Positions 20,631 to 30,189 of a stretch of 64,000 nt of DNA are shown here, piece by piece (within the stretch, counting starts at the first letter, position 1; each line of letters starts with the position of its first letter). The stretch is taken from positions 186,001-250,000 of the forward strand of contig JAJDXO010000030.1 in NCBI GenBank assembly GCA_022823235.1, read 5' to 3'. The position numbers and the translations under genes were made by a program. The stretch is from Rhodospirillales bacterium. Its GTDB lineage: Bacteria; Pseudomonadota; Alphaproteobacteria; Rhodospirillales; UBA2165. Under the pieces are notes generated by a model that searched no databases, was not told where the DNA came from, and was given only the letters and a program-made list of their open reading frames with translations.

Positions 20631-22211
20631 TTGACGTTGGCGTTGATGGCGTTCGGGCTTGCTGCGTGCGCCGAGGAGAAGCCGCTGGAGGGCGTCGAGG
20701 GCAGTGTCCTCGGCTTTGTCGGCGGTGTCGCGGCCGAAGAGCCCCGGGCCGCGCTGGTGGGCCGCCAAGTGCTCGCCTCGGGCGGGTCGGCGGCGGATGC
20801 CGCCACGGCGATGTATTTCACCCTGTCGGTGACCTATCCGTCCGCGGCCGGTCTCGGCGGCGGCGGCGTGTGCCTGGTCCATGATGTCGAAAGCGGGAAA
20901 ATCGAGACCCTGCGATTTCTTCCGGGCCAGCCGGCCGATCCCGCGCCGTCCGGTACCGTCCGGACCGCCGTCCCCGGCAATCCCGCCGGTTTTTTTGCCC
21001 TGCATGCCCGTTTCGGCAATCAGCCCTGGGCCACGCATGTTTCGCGCGCGGAACAGCTGGCGCGGTTTGGAACGCGGGCTTCGCGGGCGCTCGCCTGGGA
21101 CATCGCTTGGGCGCGGGCTTGGCTGCAGCCCCATCCGCAATCGTGGAGTATTTTCGCCCCTGATGGCCAGCCATTGAAGGAGGGCCAATTTCTGCGCCAG
21201 ATCGATCTGGCGGGAATTCTGTCCAGTCTGCGGGCGCGGGGGCCCGGAGAGTTCTATCGGGGCAGGTTAAGCGGCGAGTTCGCCCACGCCGTGCGGCTCG
21301 CCGGCGGCTCCATGACGTTGGAGGATCTCCGGGCCTACAAACCGTCCTGGGGGACGACAATCGAGGTGGAGTCGGGCAACCACTCGGCACACTTCGCCGA
21401 TGCGCCGTCGGCAGGGCGGGCCGCCGCCATCTTATACGCATTGCTCGCGGCCGACGACGCATTCGAGGATTTGGGCGGCGATGCACGCCTGCATCTGATC
21501 GCCGAGGCTTCATCTTCCGCCGCCGGCGAGTTACTCGCCGATCCTCAAGCGCCGCCCATCGGCGGAACCAAGAAGCGTCCGCGGCTGATCTCCGAATCCT
21601 ACGTTAATCGCTTGGCGCGAAACCTGGCCTCGGGCCGACACCGGCCCGCTTCCATCGGCATCGGCCAAGCGCCCGGCGGCATTGGCGCTTCTTCTTCGAC
21701 CGGGTTCGTCGCGGCCGACAGGGCGGGATCGGCCGTTGCATGCAGCCTGACCATGAACGCGCCCTTTGGCTCGGGGAGAATGGCTCGGGGAACCGGCGTG
21801 TTCATGGCGGCGGCGCCGACGCGTCCCGCGCCGCTCGGCCCGGTTATCGTTCTTAATCCCAACACCAAGCAGGTGCACTTCGCCGCCGCCGGCGGCGGTA
21901 CGCCGACAACACCCGAGGCGGTCCCCGCCGTTGCCGCCGCGACGATGCTCGCGGGAATTCCGCTGAAGGAGGCGCTGGCGCTAAGGCGCGTGAGCCGGCC
22001 GGGAAATGGCGATACCACCTATTTTGAAGCGGGCATGGATGGAGAGTCGCTGCGGTTTCTTCGGGACAGGGGCCATCGCCTCCGCGAGGCGGCGGTTCTC
22101 GGACGTGTCAGTGCGCTTCATTGCCGGGCGGGCCTTCAGCGCGAGCCGGAGCAATGCCGGTTTGCCGTGGACTCGAGGTCTCACGGCCTGGCGGCGACGG
22201 CCGAGCAGTAG
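20631..22211 (+). CDS. Divergent gamma-glutamyltransferase family lipoprotein
   Basis: Lipobox-like LALMAFGLAACAEE; GLGGGGVCLVHD, FFALHARFG, GASSSTGFVAADRAGSAVACSLTMNAPFGSGR, AAGGGTPTTPEAV. The listed ORF opens at 20433, but the lipoprotein signal favours TTG 20631. Confidence 0.75.
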   Translation: MTLALMAFGLAACAEEKPLEGVEGSVLGFVGGVAAEEPRAALVGRQVLASGGSAADAATAMYFTLSVTYPSAAGLGGGGVCLVHDVESGKIETLRFLPGQPADPAPSGTVRTAVPGNPAGFFALHARFGNQPWATHVSRAEQLARFGTRASRALAWDIAWARAWLQPHPQSWSIFAPDGQPLKEGQFLRQIDLAGILSSLRARGPGEFYRGRLSGEFAHAVRLAGGSMTLEDLRAYKPSWGTTIEVESGNHSAHFADAPSAGRAAAILYALLAADDAFEDLGGDARLHLIAEASSSAAGELLADPQAPPIGGTKKRPRLISESYVNRLARNLASGRHRPASIGIGQAPGGIGASSSTGFVAADRAGSAVACSLTMNAPFGSGRMARGTGVFMAAAPTRPAPLGPVIVLNPNTKQVHFAAAGGGTPTTPEAVPAVAAATMLAGIPLKEALALRRVSRPGNGDTTYFEAGMDGESLRFLRDRGHRLREAAVLGRVSALHCRAGLQREPEQCRFAVDSRSHGLAATAEQ

Positions 22212-22214
22212 TAA

Positions 22215-23363
22215 ATGGCGCTCAAGGTTTCATCCCGGGGGCTGATCTCGCCGTTCATTGTCATGGACGTGATGCGCGCCGCGAACGAGCGCGCGGCGTC
22301 CGGCAAGGATGTCCTGCATCTCGAAGTCGGACAGCCGGGAACACCGGCGCCCGCGGCGGTTCTGGACCGCGCCAAATCAGCCCTTGACGAGGATTTGATC
22401 GGATATACCGATGCCCTTGGCATTCCCGCCCTCCGAAATCTGATCGCCGAGCAGTACAAGATCAGGTACGGCGCCGATGTCGACCCCGGCCGGGTGATGA
22501 TCACCACCGGTTCATCGGGCGGATTTTTGCTGTCGTTTCTGGCCGCGTTCGACGCGGGGGACAGAGTCGCTCTCGCCGCGCCCGGGTACCCGGCGTACCG
22601 CAACATCCTGACGGCCCTGGGCATCGAAGCGGTGACGATCGAAGTGGGACCGGAAACGCATTTCCAACCGACGCCGGACGTGTTGGAAAAGGCAGGCCGG
22701 GCCATCGACGGGTTGATTGTCGCCAGCCCGTCCAATCCAACCGGTTCAATGATCATGGAGCCGGAGATGCGGCAATTGACGGACTGGTGCCGGGACAACG
22801 GCGTCCGGTTGATCTCGGACGAGATCTATCACGGCATCACCTTCGGGCCGGACCCGGTGACCGCGCTTGCCTTCGACCCGGACGCTATCGTCATCAACAG
22901 CTTTTCGAAATACTGCTCGATGACCGGATGGCGGCTGGGCTGGATGGTGGTTCCCGAGCCGCTTCTGCGGTCCGTCGAGTGTCTGACCCAGAACCTGTTT
23001 ATTTCGCCGCCGACGCTTTCCCAGATCGCGGCCACGGCGGTGTTCGATTGCCGGGACGAACTGGACCGGTATGTCAGGCAGTATGCGGAGAACCGGGAAC
23101 TGTTGCTTCGCCAGTTGCCGCGCGCCGGTTTCCGGGAATTCGCGCCGGCCGACGGCGCGTTCTACCTGTATGCCGATGTCTCTCACCTGACCAACGACAG
23201 TGACGCGTTCTGCCGCAAAATGTTGGCGGAGACCGGGGTGGCCGCGACACCCGGGATCGATTTCGATCCCGGGCGGGGGCACCGGTATCTGAGGTTTTCC
23301 TTCGCCGGCGCCAACGATGTGATGGCGGGCGCCGCCGAACGCCTTATCGGCTGGCTGGCCTGA
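22215..23363 (+). CDS. Pyridoxal phosphate-dependent aminotransferase class I/II
   Basis: VGQPGTPAPAAVLDRAK, VASPSNPTGSMIM, ISDEIYHGITFG, VINSFSKYCSMTGWRLGWMV. Confidence 0.92.
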   Translation: MALKVSSRGLISPFIVMDVMRAANERAASGKDVLHLEVGQPGTPAPAAVLDRAKSALDEDLIGYTDALGIPALRNLIAEQYKIRYGADVDPGRVMITTGSSGGFLLSFLAAFDAGDRVALAAPGYPAYRNILTALGIEAVTIEVGPETHFQPTPDVLEKAGRAIDGLIVASPSNPTGSMIMEPEMRQLTDWCRDNGVRLISDEIYHGITFGPDPVTALAFDPDAIVINSFSKYCSMTGWRLGWMVVPEPLLRSVECLTQNLFISPPTLSQIAATAVFDCRDELDRYVRQYAENRELLLRQLPRAGFREFAPADGAFYLYADVSHLTNDSDAFCRKMLAETGVAATPGIDFDPGRGHRYLRFSFAGANDVMAGAAERLIGWLA

Positions 23364-23370
23364 TACCGCT

Positions 23371-25818
23371 CTAACGGCTCCACCATCCCCGCTTGGGCGG
23401 TTCGCCGGGATCGGGTTCGGCGGGGACGCCGTCACCTTTCTGAACGATTACCGGCGTCGATGCGGGTGGTTCGGGCTCGGTCGCCGGTGCGCTTTCTTCA
23501 ACCGAGGCCGGTTGTTCTCCGGGCGGGTCCATGTCCGGCTCCGGCGCGGCAGCCAACGGCTTCGGCGCCTCAACCGGTTCGGCCTCCGGTTCGGTTGACG
23601 GCTCGGCGAGGGCCGCCGGTTCCGGTGACTCCGTGGGCTCTGCGCCGGCTTCGGGGGCCGGATCCTCTGATTTACCGTCCTCGTTGGCGGCCGCCGCATC
23701 GCCGGTATCGGAACTCGCGGTCCGCCGGCGAACCCGGCGTCGGCGGCGCGGCTTGGGTTTTTCTTCGGCGTTTTCCGACGTTTCCTCTGCCGCCTCCCCG
23801 TGTTCAGGCGCCGCCGCAGCCGCATCGCCTTCTTCGGCGGTTTCGGCCGCTTCGTTGCTTTCCTCGGCGCCCTCGGTTTCCGTGTTCCGTGACCGTCGCC
23901 GGCCGCCGCGGCGGCCCCGGCGGCGGCGGGGCTTCTTCTGCTCGCCGTCGTCTTCATCCGAGCCGGCGACGGTTTCGGCACTCTCCTCGGGTTCGGTCTC
24001 GTCGCCGGACGGCTTCAATTCCTCGTTTTCGCCGGCCTCGTTGTCCGCCTGCGTCTCGGCCTGATCATCGCCGCGCCGACGCCGGCGCCGGCGTTTCTTC
24101 TTTTTGCCCTCATCCGAGGATTGATCGTCACCCTTGGCCGAGGCTTCGTCCTGATCGTCGTCCCCGGCACCCTCGGCAAGCTTGGTCCGCTTGATGTCGT
24201 AGTCCGGCGGGATCAATTCGTCATCCTGGGAGACGATGATCCCGAAGCCAAATTTTTCCTCCAGCTGCGCAATGGTTTCGCGTTTGTGGTTCAGGGTATA
24301 GAGCGCCACCGAGGGCGGCATGGCGACCTCGATTTCCGTCGCGCGGCCCCGCACGCCTTCTTCCTCGATACCACGGAGCACGTGGACCGCGGTGGATTCG
24401 ACGGACCGCATGATTCCCGTTCCGCCGCAATGGGGGCATGGATCCGAGTAGGTCTCGACCAAACTCGGGCGAAGCCGCTGACGGGACAGTTCCAAAAGGC
24501 CGAACGGACTAATCCGACCGATTTGAATGCGCGCCCGGTCGTGGCGCATGGCTTCCTTCAGTTTACGCTCCACCGCCGTCTGGTTCTTGTTGACGTCCAT
24601 GTCGATGAAATCGATGACAATCAATCCGGCGAGATCGCGGAGCTTTAGCTGCCGGGCGATTTCGGAGGCGGCCTCCAGGTTTGTCTTGAGCGCGGTTTCC
24701 TCGATATTGCGTCCGCGGGTGGCCCGGCCCGAGTTGACGTCGATGGCGACCAGCGCCTCGGTCGGGTTGAGCACGATGTAGCCGCCGGACTTCAGCTGCA
24801 CGTCCTGATTGTGCATGGTTTCGAGCTGGCTCTCGACGTGATAGCGCTGGAATAGGGGTACGGCGGGATCGCGATAGGGCTGCACCTTCTTCGCATGGCT
24901 GGGGACCAGCATCTTCATCAGATCCTTGGCCGCCCGGTAGCCGCCGTCACCTTCCACGAGGATTTCATCAATATCGCGGGTGTATTGATCCCGGATGGAG
25001 CGGTTGATGAGGTTCGCTTCCTCGTGAATCAGCGCGGGCGCCGTCGATTCCAAAGTGCGCGTCCGAACGTTATCCCAAAGCTTGATGAGGTATTCGTAGT
25101 CCCGCTTGATTTCGGCCTTGCCCCGGTCCGATCCGGCGGTCCTGACGATGACCGCGATCCCCTTCGGGATATCGAGCTCCGAGATGATGGATTTCAGCCG
25201 CTTGCGGTCCTTGGCATTGGAAATCTTGCGGGAGATGCCCCCGCCGCGCGCCGTATTCGGCATCAGCACACAATAGCGGCCGGCGAGAGACAAATAGGTG
25301 GTGAGCGCCGCGCCCTTGTTGCCCCGCTCCTCCTTGACGACTTGGATCAGCAGGATCTGGCGCCGTTTGATGACTTCCTGGATTTTGTAGCGGCGGACCG
25401 GCCGGTTGGCGCGTCGCTCCTCGACATCGTCGATGTCGCCGCCGCCAATGGTCTCGACCCCCTTGGCATCCGGCTTACCGTCATCCGCGGCATCGGTTTC
25501 GTCCGCTTCCGCCTCTGCTTCCGCCGCTTCGGCGGCTTCGTCCTCGGCGATAAGCGCTTCGCGGTCGGCGACCGGGATTTGGTAGTAGTCGGGATGAATT
25601 TCACTAAAGGCCAGGAAACCGTGGCGGTTGCCGCCGTAGTCGACAAAGGCAGCTTGGAGCGAGGGCTCGACCCGCGTCACCTTTGCTAAATATATGTTTC
25701 CCTTGAGTTGCCGCCTGGCGGCTGATTCTACGTCTAGCTCTTCAAGCCGATTTCCGTCGACGGTGGCCACACGGGTCTCTTCCGGGTGGGCCGCGTCGAT
25801 CAACATTCTCTTGGTCAT
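23371..25818 (-). CDS. rne: Ribonuclease E/G
   Basis: MTKRMLIDAAHPEETRVATVDGNRLEELDVES...GNIYLAKVTRVEPSLQAAFVDYGGNRHGFLAFSEI; catalytic VAIDVNSGRATRGRNIEETALKTNLEAA...IDFIDMDV; Zn-link CPHCGGTG; Arg/Glu-rich tail ending KRGWWSR. Confidence 0.95.
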   Translation of the reverse strand: MTKRMLIDAAHPEETRVATVDGNRLEELDVESAARRQLKGNIYLAKVTRVEPSLQAAFVDYGGNRHGFLAFSEIHPDYYQIPVADREALIAEDEAAEAAEAEAEADETDAADDGKPDAKGVETIGGGDIDDVEERRANRPVRRYKIQEVIKRRQILLIQVVKEERGNKGAALTTYLSLAGRYCVLMPNTARGGGISRKISNAKDRKRLKSIISELDIPKGIAVIVRTAGSDRGKAEIKRDYEYLIKLWDNVRTRTLESTAPALIHEEANLINRSIRDQYTRDIDEILVEGDGGYRAAKDLMKMLVPSHAKKVQPYRDPAVPLFQRYHVESQLETMHNQDVQLKSGGYIVLNPTEALVAIDVNSGRATRGRNIEETALKTNLEAASEIARQLKLRDLAGLIVIDFIDMDVNKNQTAVERKLKEAMRHDRARIQIGRISPFGLLELSRQRLRPSLVETYSDPCPHCGGTGIMRSVESTAVHVLRGIEEEGVRGRATEIEVAMPPSVALYTLNHKRETIAQLEEKFGFGIIVSQDDELIPPDYDIKRTKLAEGAGDDDQDEASAKGDDQSSDEGKKKKRRRRRRRGDDQAETQADNEAGENEELKPSGDETEPEESAETVAGSDEDDGEQKKPRRRRGRRGGRRRSRNTETEGAEESNEAAETAEEGDAAAAAPEHGEAAEETSENAEEKPKPRRRRRVRRRTASSDTGDAAAANEDGKSEDPAPEAGAEPTESPEPAALAEPSTEPEAEPVEAPKPLAAAPEPDMDPPGEQPASVEESAPATEPEPPASTPVIVQKGDGVPAEPDPGEPPKRGWWSR

Positions 25819-26140
25819 TTGATCTAAAACTCCGGGACCAGGCCGGGCCGCGGGCATCAAAGCCGCGTGCCGCCTTGGTCGTATTTGCAACATTGCCGGC
25901 GGCGCCCCGCATCGAATCGGTCCGCACCAGATGGCCGGCGTCCGCGATTCGCGGGGCCGGGCCGGTCGGATGATTGATTTGGGCTGCCATTACCGGCATC
26001 GAATAATCTACTTTCACTGGTTTGGAAGTTTTCATGTGGTGGGACTTTAGGGCCGGCGGTAAGGCGTCGGCGCTGGGCCTGTCCGGCCAATTCGCCGTAC
26101 GCGCGTGCCTTCCCTTCAACAAGTCCCGCCACGCTTCACG

Positions 26141-26155
26141 CCGTTAACATAACGG
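26141..26155. promoter_or_regulatory. Dyad CCGTTA-ACA-TAACGG between divergent rne and amidase genes
   Basis: Perfect 6-bp arms with 3-bp spacer in intergenic sequence. Confidence 0.4.
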
Positions 26156-26163
26156 TAGGATTA

Positions 26164-27555
26164 GTGTTCGACAATCACCTTATGTACAGGAATCCGGCGG
26201 GACTTGTCGCATTTCGCGAATTTCCGCCGGTGGATGGTGTATGCGTGCCCACGGATATGGTTTCAATCCAGAAGAGTTTCAACGCCGTGTGTCTGCCGCT
26301 CTCGCGGGTGATACGGACGCTGATTCTTGCGTCGGTGCTCGGTGCGTTGCTGGCCACTGACGCCCGGGCTCGGGACGTCGTTGTGGCCAATGATCTCCGG
26401 GCGGGCGTCAGCGGTGATCGGACCCGGTTCGTCATGGATCTGACCGGACCGGTCAAGTTCTCCTACTTCGCGCTGGTCGATCCCTATCGTCTGGTCATCG
26501 ACTTGCCGGAGCTCCGCTGGCAGCTGCCGGCCCGGCCGCTGCCCAGGAACGTCGGCCTGATCAAGAGCCTGCGCTACGGACTGTTCAAGGCCGGCGCGTC
26601 GCGGGTGGTGCTCGACATGGGCGGACCCATGCAGATCACCGCGGCGTTTCTGGTGCCGCCCTCCGGAAATCGCGGCCATCGGCTGGTGGTGGATATGAAA
26701 CCCGGCGACCGCGCAAGCTTTATGGCCAAACTGGTTGAGCCCCGCCGCGCCAGAGGACGCGCCCGAGACCGGGACCGGGCCCGGCCCCCGGCGCCCGCTC
26801 GGGAGACGGCTGGGGCGGCCCCGGGTCTGCCGATCCCGAACCGCAAACCGGGCGTCCGGGGAAACCGCCGGGTTATCGTTATCGATCCCGGACACGGCGG
26901 CGTCGACCCCGGCGCCATCGGGCGTAGCGGGGTACTGGAGAAGGATATTACGCTCCGGACGGCGCGTACCCTGAAGCGCCGCCTCGAAAGAAACCGGCGC
27001 TACAGGGTGATCCTGACCCGCGACCGGGACGTTTTCATCCGGCTTCGCGACCGCATCGCCGTCGCCCGCAGGCACGACGCGGATCTGTTCGTCTCCCTGC
27101 ATGCCGATTCCATTCGCCGGGCCGCCGTCCGTGGACTGTCGGTCTATACCCTGTCGGAAAAGGCATCGGACAAGGAAGCGGCGGAACTGGCCGAAAAGGA
27201 GAACAAGGCCGACCTCATCGCGGGCATCGACCTCTCGACCGAAACCCCCGAGGTAACGGATATCCTGATCGATCTGGCCCAGCGGGAGACCATGAACGAT
27301 TCCGTCCGGTTCGCGGCGGAGCTGGTTCACGAGTTGCGCCGGGTCACCACGCTGCTCCGAAAAACTCATCGATTCGCGGGATTTGCCGTCCTCAAGGCGC
27401 CCGATGTCCCCTCGGTGCTGATTGAGATGGGTTTCCTGTCCAACCGCCAGGATGAGCGGGCGCTCCGCCGGAAAGGCTACCGGGCGCGGATCGCCGATTC
27501 GGTCGCCCAGGCCATCGACCGCTATTTCGAGCGGATCGAACAGGCGGAGCGTTAA
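26164..27555 (+). CDS. amiC: N-acetylmuramoyl-L-alanine amidase with N-terminal AMIN domain
   Basis: AMIN-like GDRTRFVMDLTGPVKFSYFALVDPYRLVIDLPEL; Amidase_3 VIVIDPGHGGVDPGAIGRSGVLEKDITL...FVSLHADSI...VLIEMGFLSN. Start uncertain (26164, 26182 or 26257). Confidence 0.9.
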   Translation: MFDNHLMYRNPAGLVAFREFPPVDGVCVPTDMVSIQKSFNAVCLPLSRVIRTLILASVLGALLATDARARDVVVANDLRAGVSGDRTRFVMDLTGPVKFSYFALVDPYRLVIDLPELRWQLPARPLPRNVGLIKSLRYGLFKAGASRVVLDMGGPMQITAAFLVPPSGNRGHRLVVDMKPGDRASFMAKLVEPRRARGRARDRDRARPPAPARETAGAAPGLPIPNRKPGVRGNRRVIVIDPGHGGVDPGAIGRSGVLEKDITLRTARTLKRRLERNRRYRVILTRDRDVFIRLRDRIAVARRHDADLFVSLHADSIRRAAVRGLSVYTLSEKASDKEAAELAEKENKADLIAGIDLSTETPEVTDILIDLAQRETMNDSVRFAAELVHELRRVTTLLRKTHRFAGFAVLKAPDVPSVLIEMGFLSNRQDERALRRKGYRARIADSVAQAIDRYFERIEQAER

Positions 27556-27694
27556 GGAGCGAAGTGCCGAATTGCGCCACAAAGCCGCCACAATTCCACG
27601 TTAACTCCCGGCGTCGGGCCATTGCGCCCGGGCGCACGTTGGATGAAGATGGGCCGCTTCGGCGGCGCAAATTGCCACGTTGGATTAGCCGGAC

Positions 27695-30109
27695 ATGCTT
27701 AAGACGTTTATCGCCATTGTCAGCTTTCTGTTGATCGTCGTTCTCGCGGGCGCCGGCGGCGGCATCTACATCTTCTACAAGTACGGGCGGGGGCTGCCCG
27801 ATTACCGGCAACTGGCCGACTACGAACCGCCGGTGATGACCCGGGTGCAGGCCGGCGACGGACGGCTGCTGGCCGAATTCGCCGTCGAACGCAGGGTGTT
27901 CATTCCCGTCGGCGCCATGCCCAAGCGGGTGATCAACGCGTTCCTGTCGGCCGAAGACAAGAACTTCTTCAGCCATCCCGGGGTCGATCCCATCGGCGTC
28001 GGCCGCGCGGTGATCACCAATCTCAGGAACATCTCCACCAACCGGCGGCTGGTGGGCGCTTCGACCATCACTCAGCAGGTGGCGAAGAATTTCCTGCTGA
28101 CCTCCGATGTTACGGTCGAACGCAAGATCAAGGAGGCGATCCTTGCCTTCCGGATCGAGCGGGCGCTCGCCAAGGAGCGTATCCTCGAGCTTTACCTGAA
28201 CGAGATTTATCTCGGCTTCGGCTCGTTCGGCGTCGCCGCCGCGGCGCTCAATTACTTCAACAAGTCGCTCGACGCGCTGACCGTTGCCGAGGCCGCCCTC
28301 CTGGCCGCGCTGCCCAAGGCCCCCAACAACTACAACCCGCTGACAAAGCCGCGCGCCGCCAAGGGCCGCCGGGACTGGGTGGTCGACCGGATGCTCGAGG
28401 ACGGTGTGATTACGCCCGAGGCGGCGGCGGCCGCGAAGGCCCGGCCGCTGATCGTCCGCAAGCGGGACGTCACCGAATTCGTCAACGCCGACTACTTCGC
28501 CGAGGAGGTCCGGCGCGAACTGGTGCAGCGTTACGGCGAGGATGAGCTCTATAAGGGCGGTCTCTCGGTACGCACCACCTTGAGCCCGCGGCTTCAGGGC
28601 ATCGCCGACCGCGCGCTGCGTGCCGGGTTGGAGGCATACGACCGGCGTCATGGCTGGCGGGGACCCATCGCCCGGGTCGGGCCGGTGACCGACTGGCTGG
28701 CGCAGCTGGCCGAGGTCGAGGAGCCCAAGGGCCTCAGCCCCTGGCGGTTGGCCATCGTGCTGTCGGCGGACGATAAATCGGCGGGCATCGGCGTCGATGA
28801 CGGCCGCACCGGGATCATTCCGTTCGACGAGTTGAAGTGGGCGCGGGCGTGGAAGAAAAAGCAGCGGCTCGGCCCGCGGGTGAAAGCGGCGAGCGACGTA
28901 CTGGCCGCCGGCGACGTGGTCGCGGTCCGGCAGGTCTTCGAGACCGGGGAGGGGAAACCCTATCCGGACAACACCTTCGCCCTCAGGCAGATCCCCGAGA
29001 TCGACGGCGCGGTGGTGGCGCTCGATCCCCATACGGGGCGCGTGCTGGCCATGTCGGGCGGCTATTCCTTCGAGCGCAGCCAGTTCAACCGCGCGGTCCA
29101 GGCGCAGCGCCAGCCGGGCTCGGCCTTCAAGCCGATCGTCTATCTGGCGGCCCTGGACGCCGGCTTTACGCCCTCCACCCTGATCCTGGATGCGCCGTTC
29201 GTCATCGACCAGGGGCCCGGCCTGCCCAAATGGCGGCCGGCCAACTACACCAAGAAGTTCTATGGGCCGAGCACCATGCGCCTCGGCATCGAGAAGTCGC
29301 GCAACCTGATGACCGTGCGCCTCGCCCAAACCATCGGCATCGACCGCGTCGCCCAATTTGCCCGGCGTCTCGGCGTCGCCGATGACCTGCCGCGCCGGCT
29401 CTCCATGTCGCTCGGCGCCGGCGAGACCACGCTGATGCGGCTGACCGCGTCCTACGCAATGATGGTCAACGGCGGAAAACGGATCAAACCGACCCTCATC
29501 GACCGCATCCAGGACCGTCACGGCAGGAATGTCTTCCGTCACGACAACCGGGTGTGCCGGGGCTGCCGCGCGGCCTTCTGGACCAATCAGCCGGTCCCCG
29601 ACATTCCGGACACCCGGGAGCGGGTCGCCGATCCCGCCAGCGCCTACCAGATGGTCTCCATGCTCCAGGGCGCGGTGGAGCGGGGCACGGGCCGCCGGAT
29701 CAAGTCCATCGGCAAGCCCCTGGCCGGCAAGACCGGCACCACCAACGATGCATTGGATACCTGGTTCGTCGGCTTCTCGCCGGACCTCGCCGTCGGCGTC
29801 TTCGTCGGCTTCGACACGCCCCGGTCCCTCGGCGCGCGGGAGCAGGGCGCCAGCGCGGCGGCGCCGATCTTCAAGCGGTTCATGGCCGAGGCCCTCGAAG
29901 GCGAGGCCGCCATCCCGTTCCGGATTCCGGAGGGCATCAGGCTGGTACGGGTCAACGCCACGTCCGGCAAGCCGGCCCGGGGCGGCGACCGCAACGTAAT
30001 TCTCGAAGCGTTCAAGCCGGGCAGGATTCCGTCGGGCGAGGAGAACGTGCTCGACGGCCTGACGGTGACCACCCGGGCGCCCACGTCCGGCACCGGCGGG
30101 CTTTATTGA
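27695..30109 (+). CDS. mrcA: Penicillin-binding protein 1A
   Basis: Transglycosylase AFLSAEDKNFFSHPGVDP, GASTITQQVAKNFLL; transpeptidase RQPGSAFKPIVYLAAL and AGKTGTTND (KTG). Confidence 0.95.
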   Translation: MLKTFIAIVSFLLIVVLAGAGGGIYIFYKYGRGLPDYRQLADYEPPVMTRVQAGDGRLLAEFAVERRVFIPVGAMPKRVINAFLSAEDKNFFSHPGVDPIGVGRAVITNLRNISTNRRLVGASTITQQVAKNFLLTSDVTVERKIKEAILAFRIERALAKERILELYLNEIYLGFGSFGVAAAALNYFNKSLDALTVAEAALLAALPKAPNNYNPLTKPRAAKGRRDWVVDRMLEDGVITPEAAAAAKARPLIVRKRDVTEFVNADYFAEEVRRELVQRYGEDELYKGGLSVRTTLSPRLQGIADRALRAGLEAYDRRHGWRGPIARVGPVTDWLAQLAEVEEPKGLSPWRLAIVLSADDKSAGIGVDDGRTGIIPFDELKWARAWKKKQRLGPRVKAASDVLAAGDVVAVRQVFETGEGKPYPDNTFALRQIPEIDGAVVALDPHTGRVLAMSGGYSFERSQFNRAVQAQRQPGSAFKPIVYLAALDAGFTPSTLILDAPFVIDQGPGLPKWRPANYTKKFYGPSTMRLGIEKSRNLMTVRLAQTIGIDRVAQFARRLGVADDLPRRLSMSLGAGETTLMRLTASYAMMVNGGKRIKPTLIDRIQDRHGRNVFRHDNRVCRGCRAAFWTNQPVPDIPDTRERVADPASAYQMVSMLQGAVERGTGRRIKSIGKPLAGKTGTTNDALDTWFVGFSPDLAVGVFVGFDTPRSLGAREQGASAAAPIFKRFMAEALEGEAAIPFRIPEGIRLVRVNATSGKPARGGDRNVILEAFKPGRIPSGEENVLDGLTVTTRAPTSGTGGLY

Positions 30110-30189
30110 CGACGGTTGTTGTACCCGTCTCCCGAACCCTCTAAGACACTCCGCCGAGACCCTCCCAACGCCGATCACCGAGACCTCCC

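Noticed and set aside
25742-26122. 126-aa minus-strand ORF in the rne leader
   Set aside because: Overlaps the rne N-terminus out of frame and has no recognisable domain; more likely untranslated leader.
27392-30178. 928-aa minus-strand ORF antisense to PBP1A
   Set aside because: PBP1A on the plus strand is unmistakable by motif; the antisense frame is Arg/Gly/Pro/His-rich shadow coding typical of high-GC DNA with no recognisable domain.
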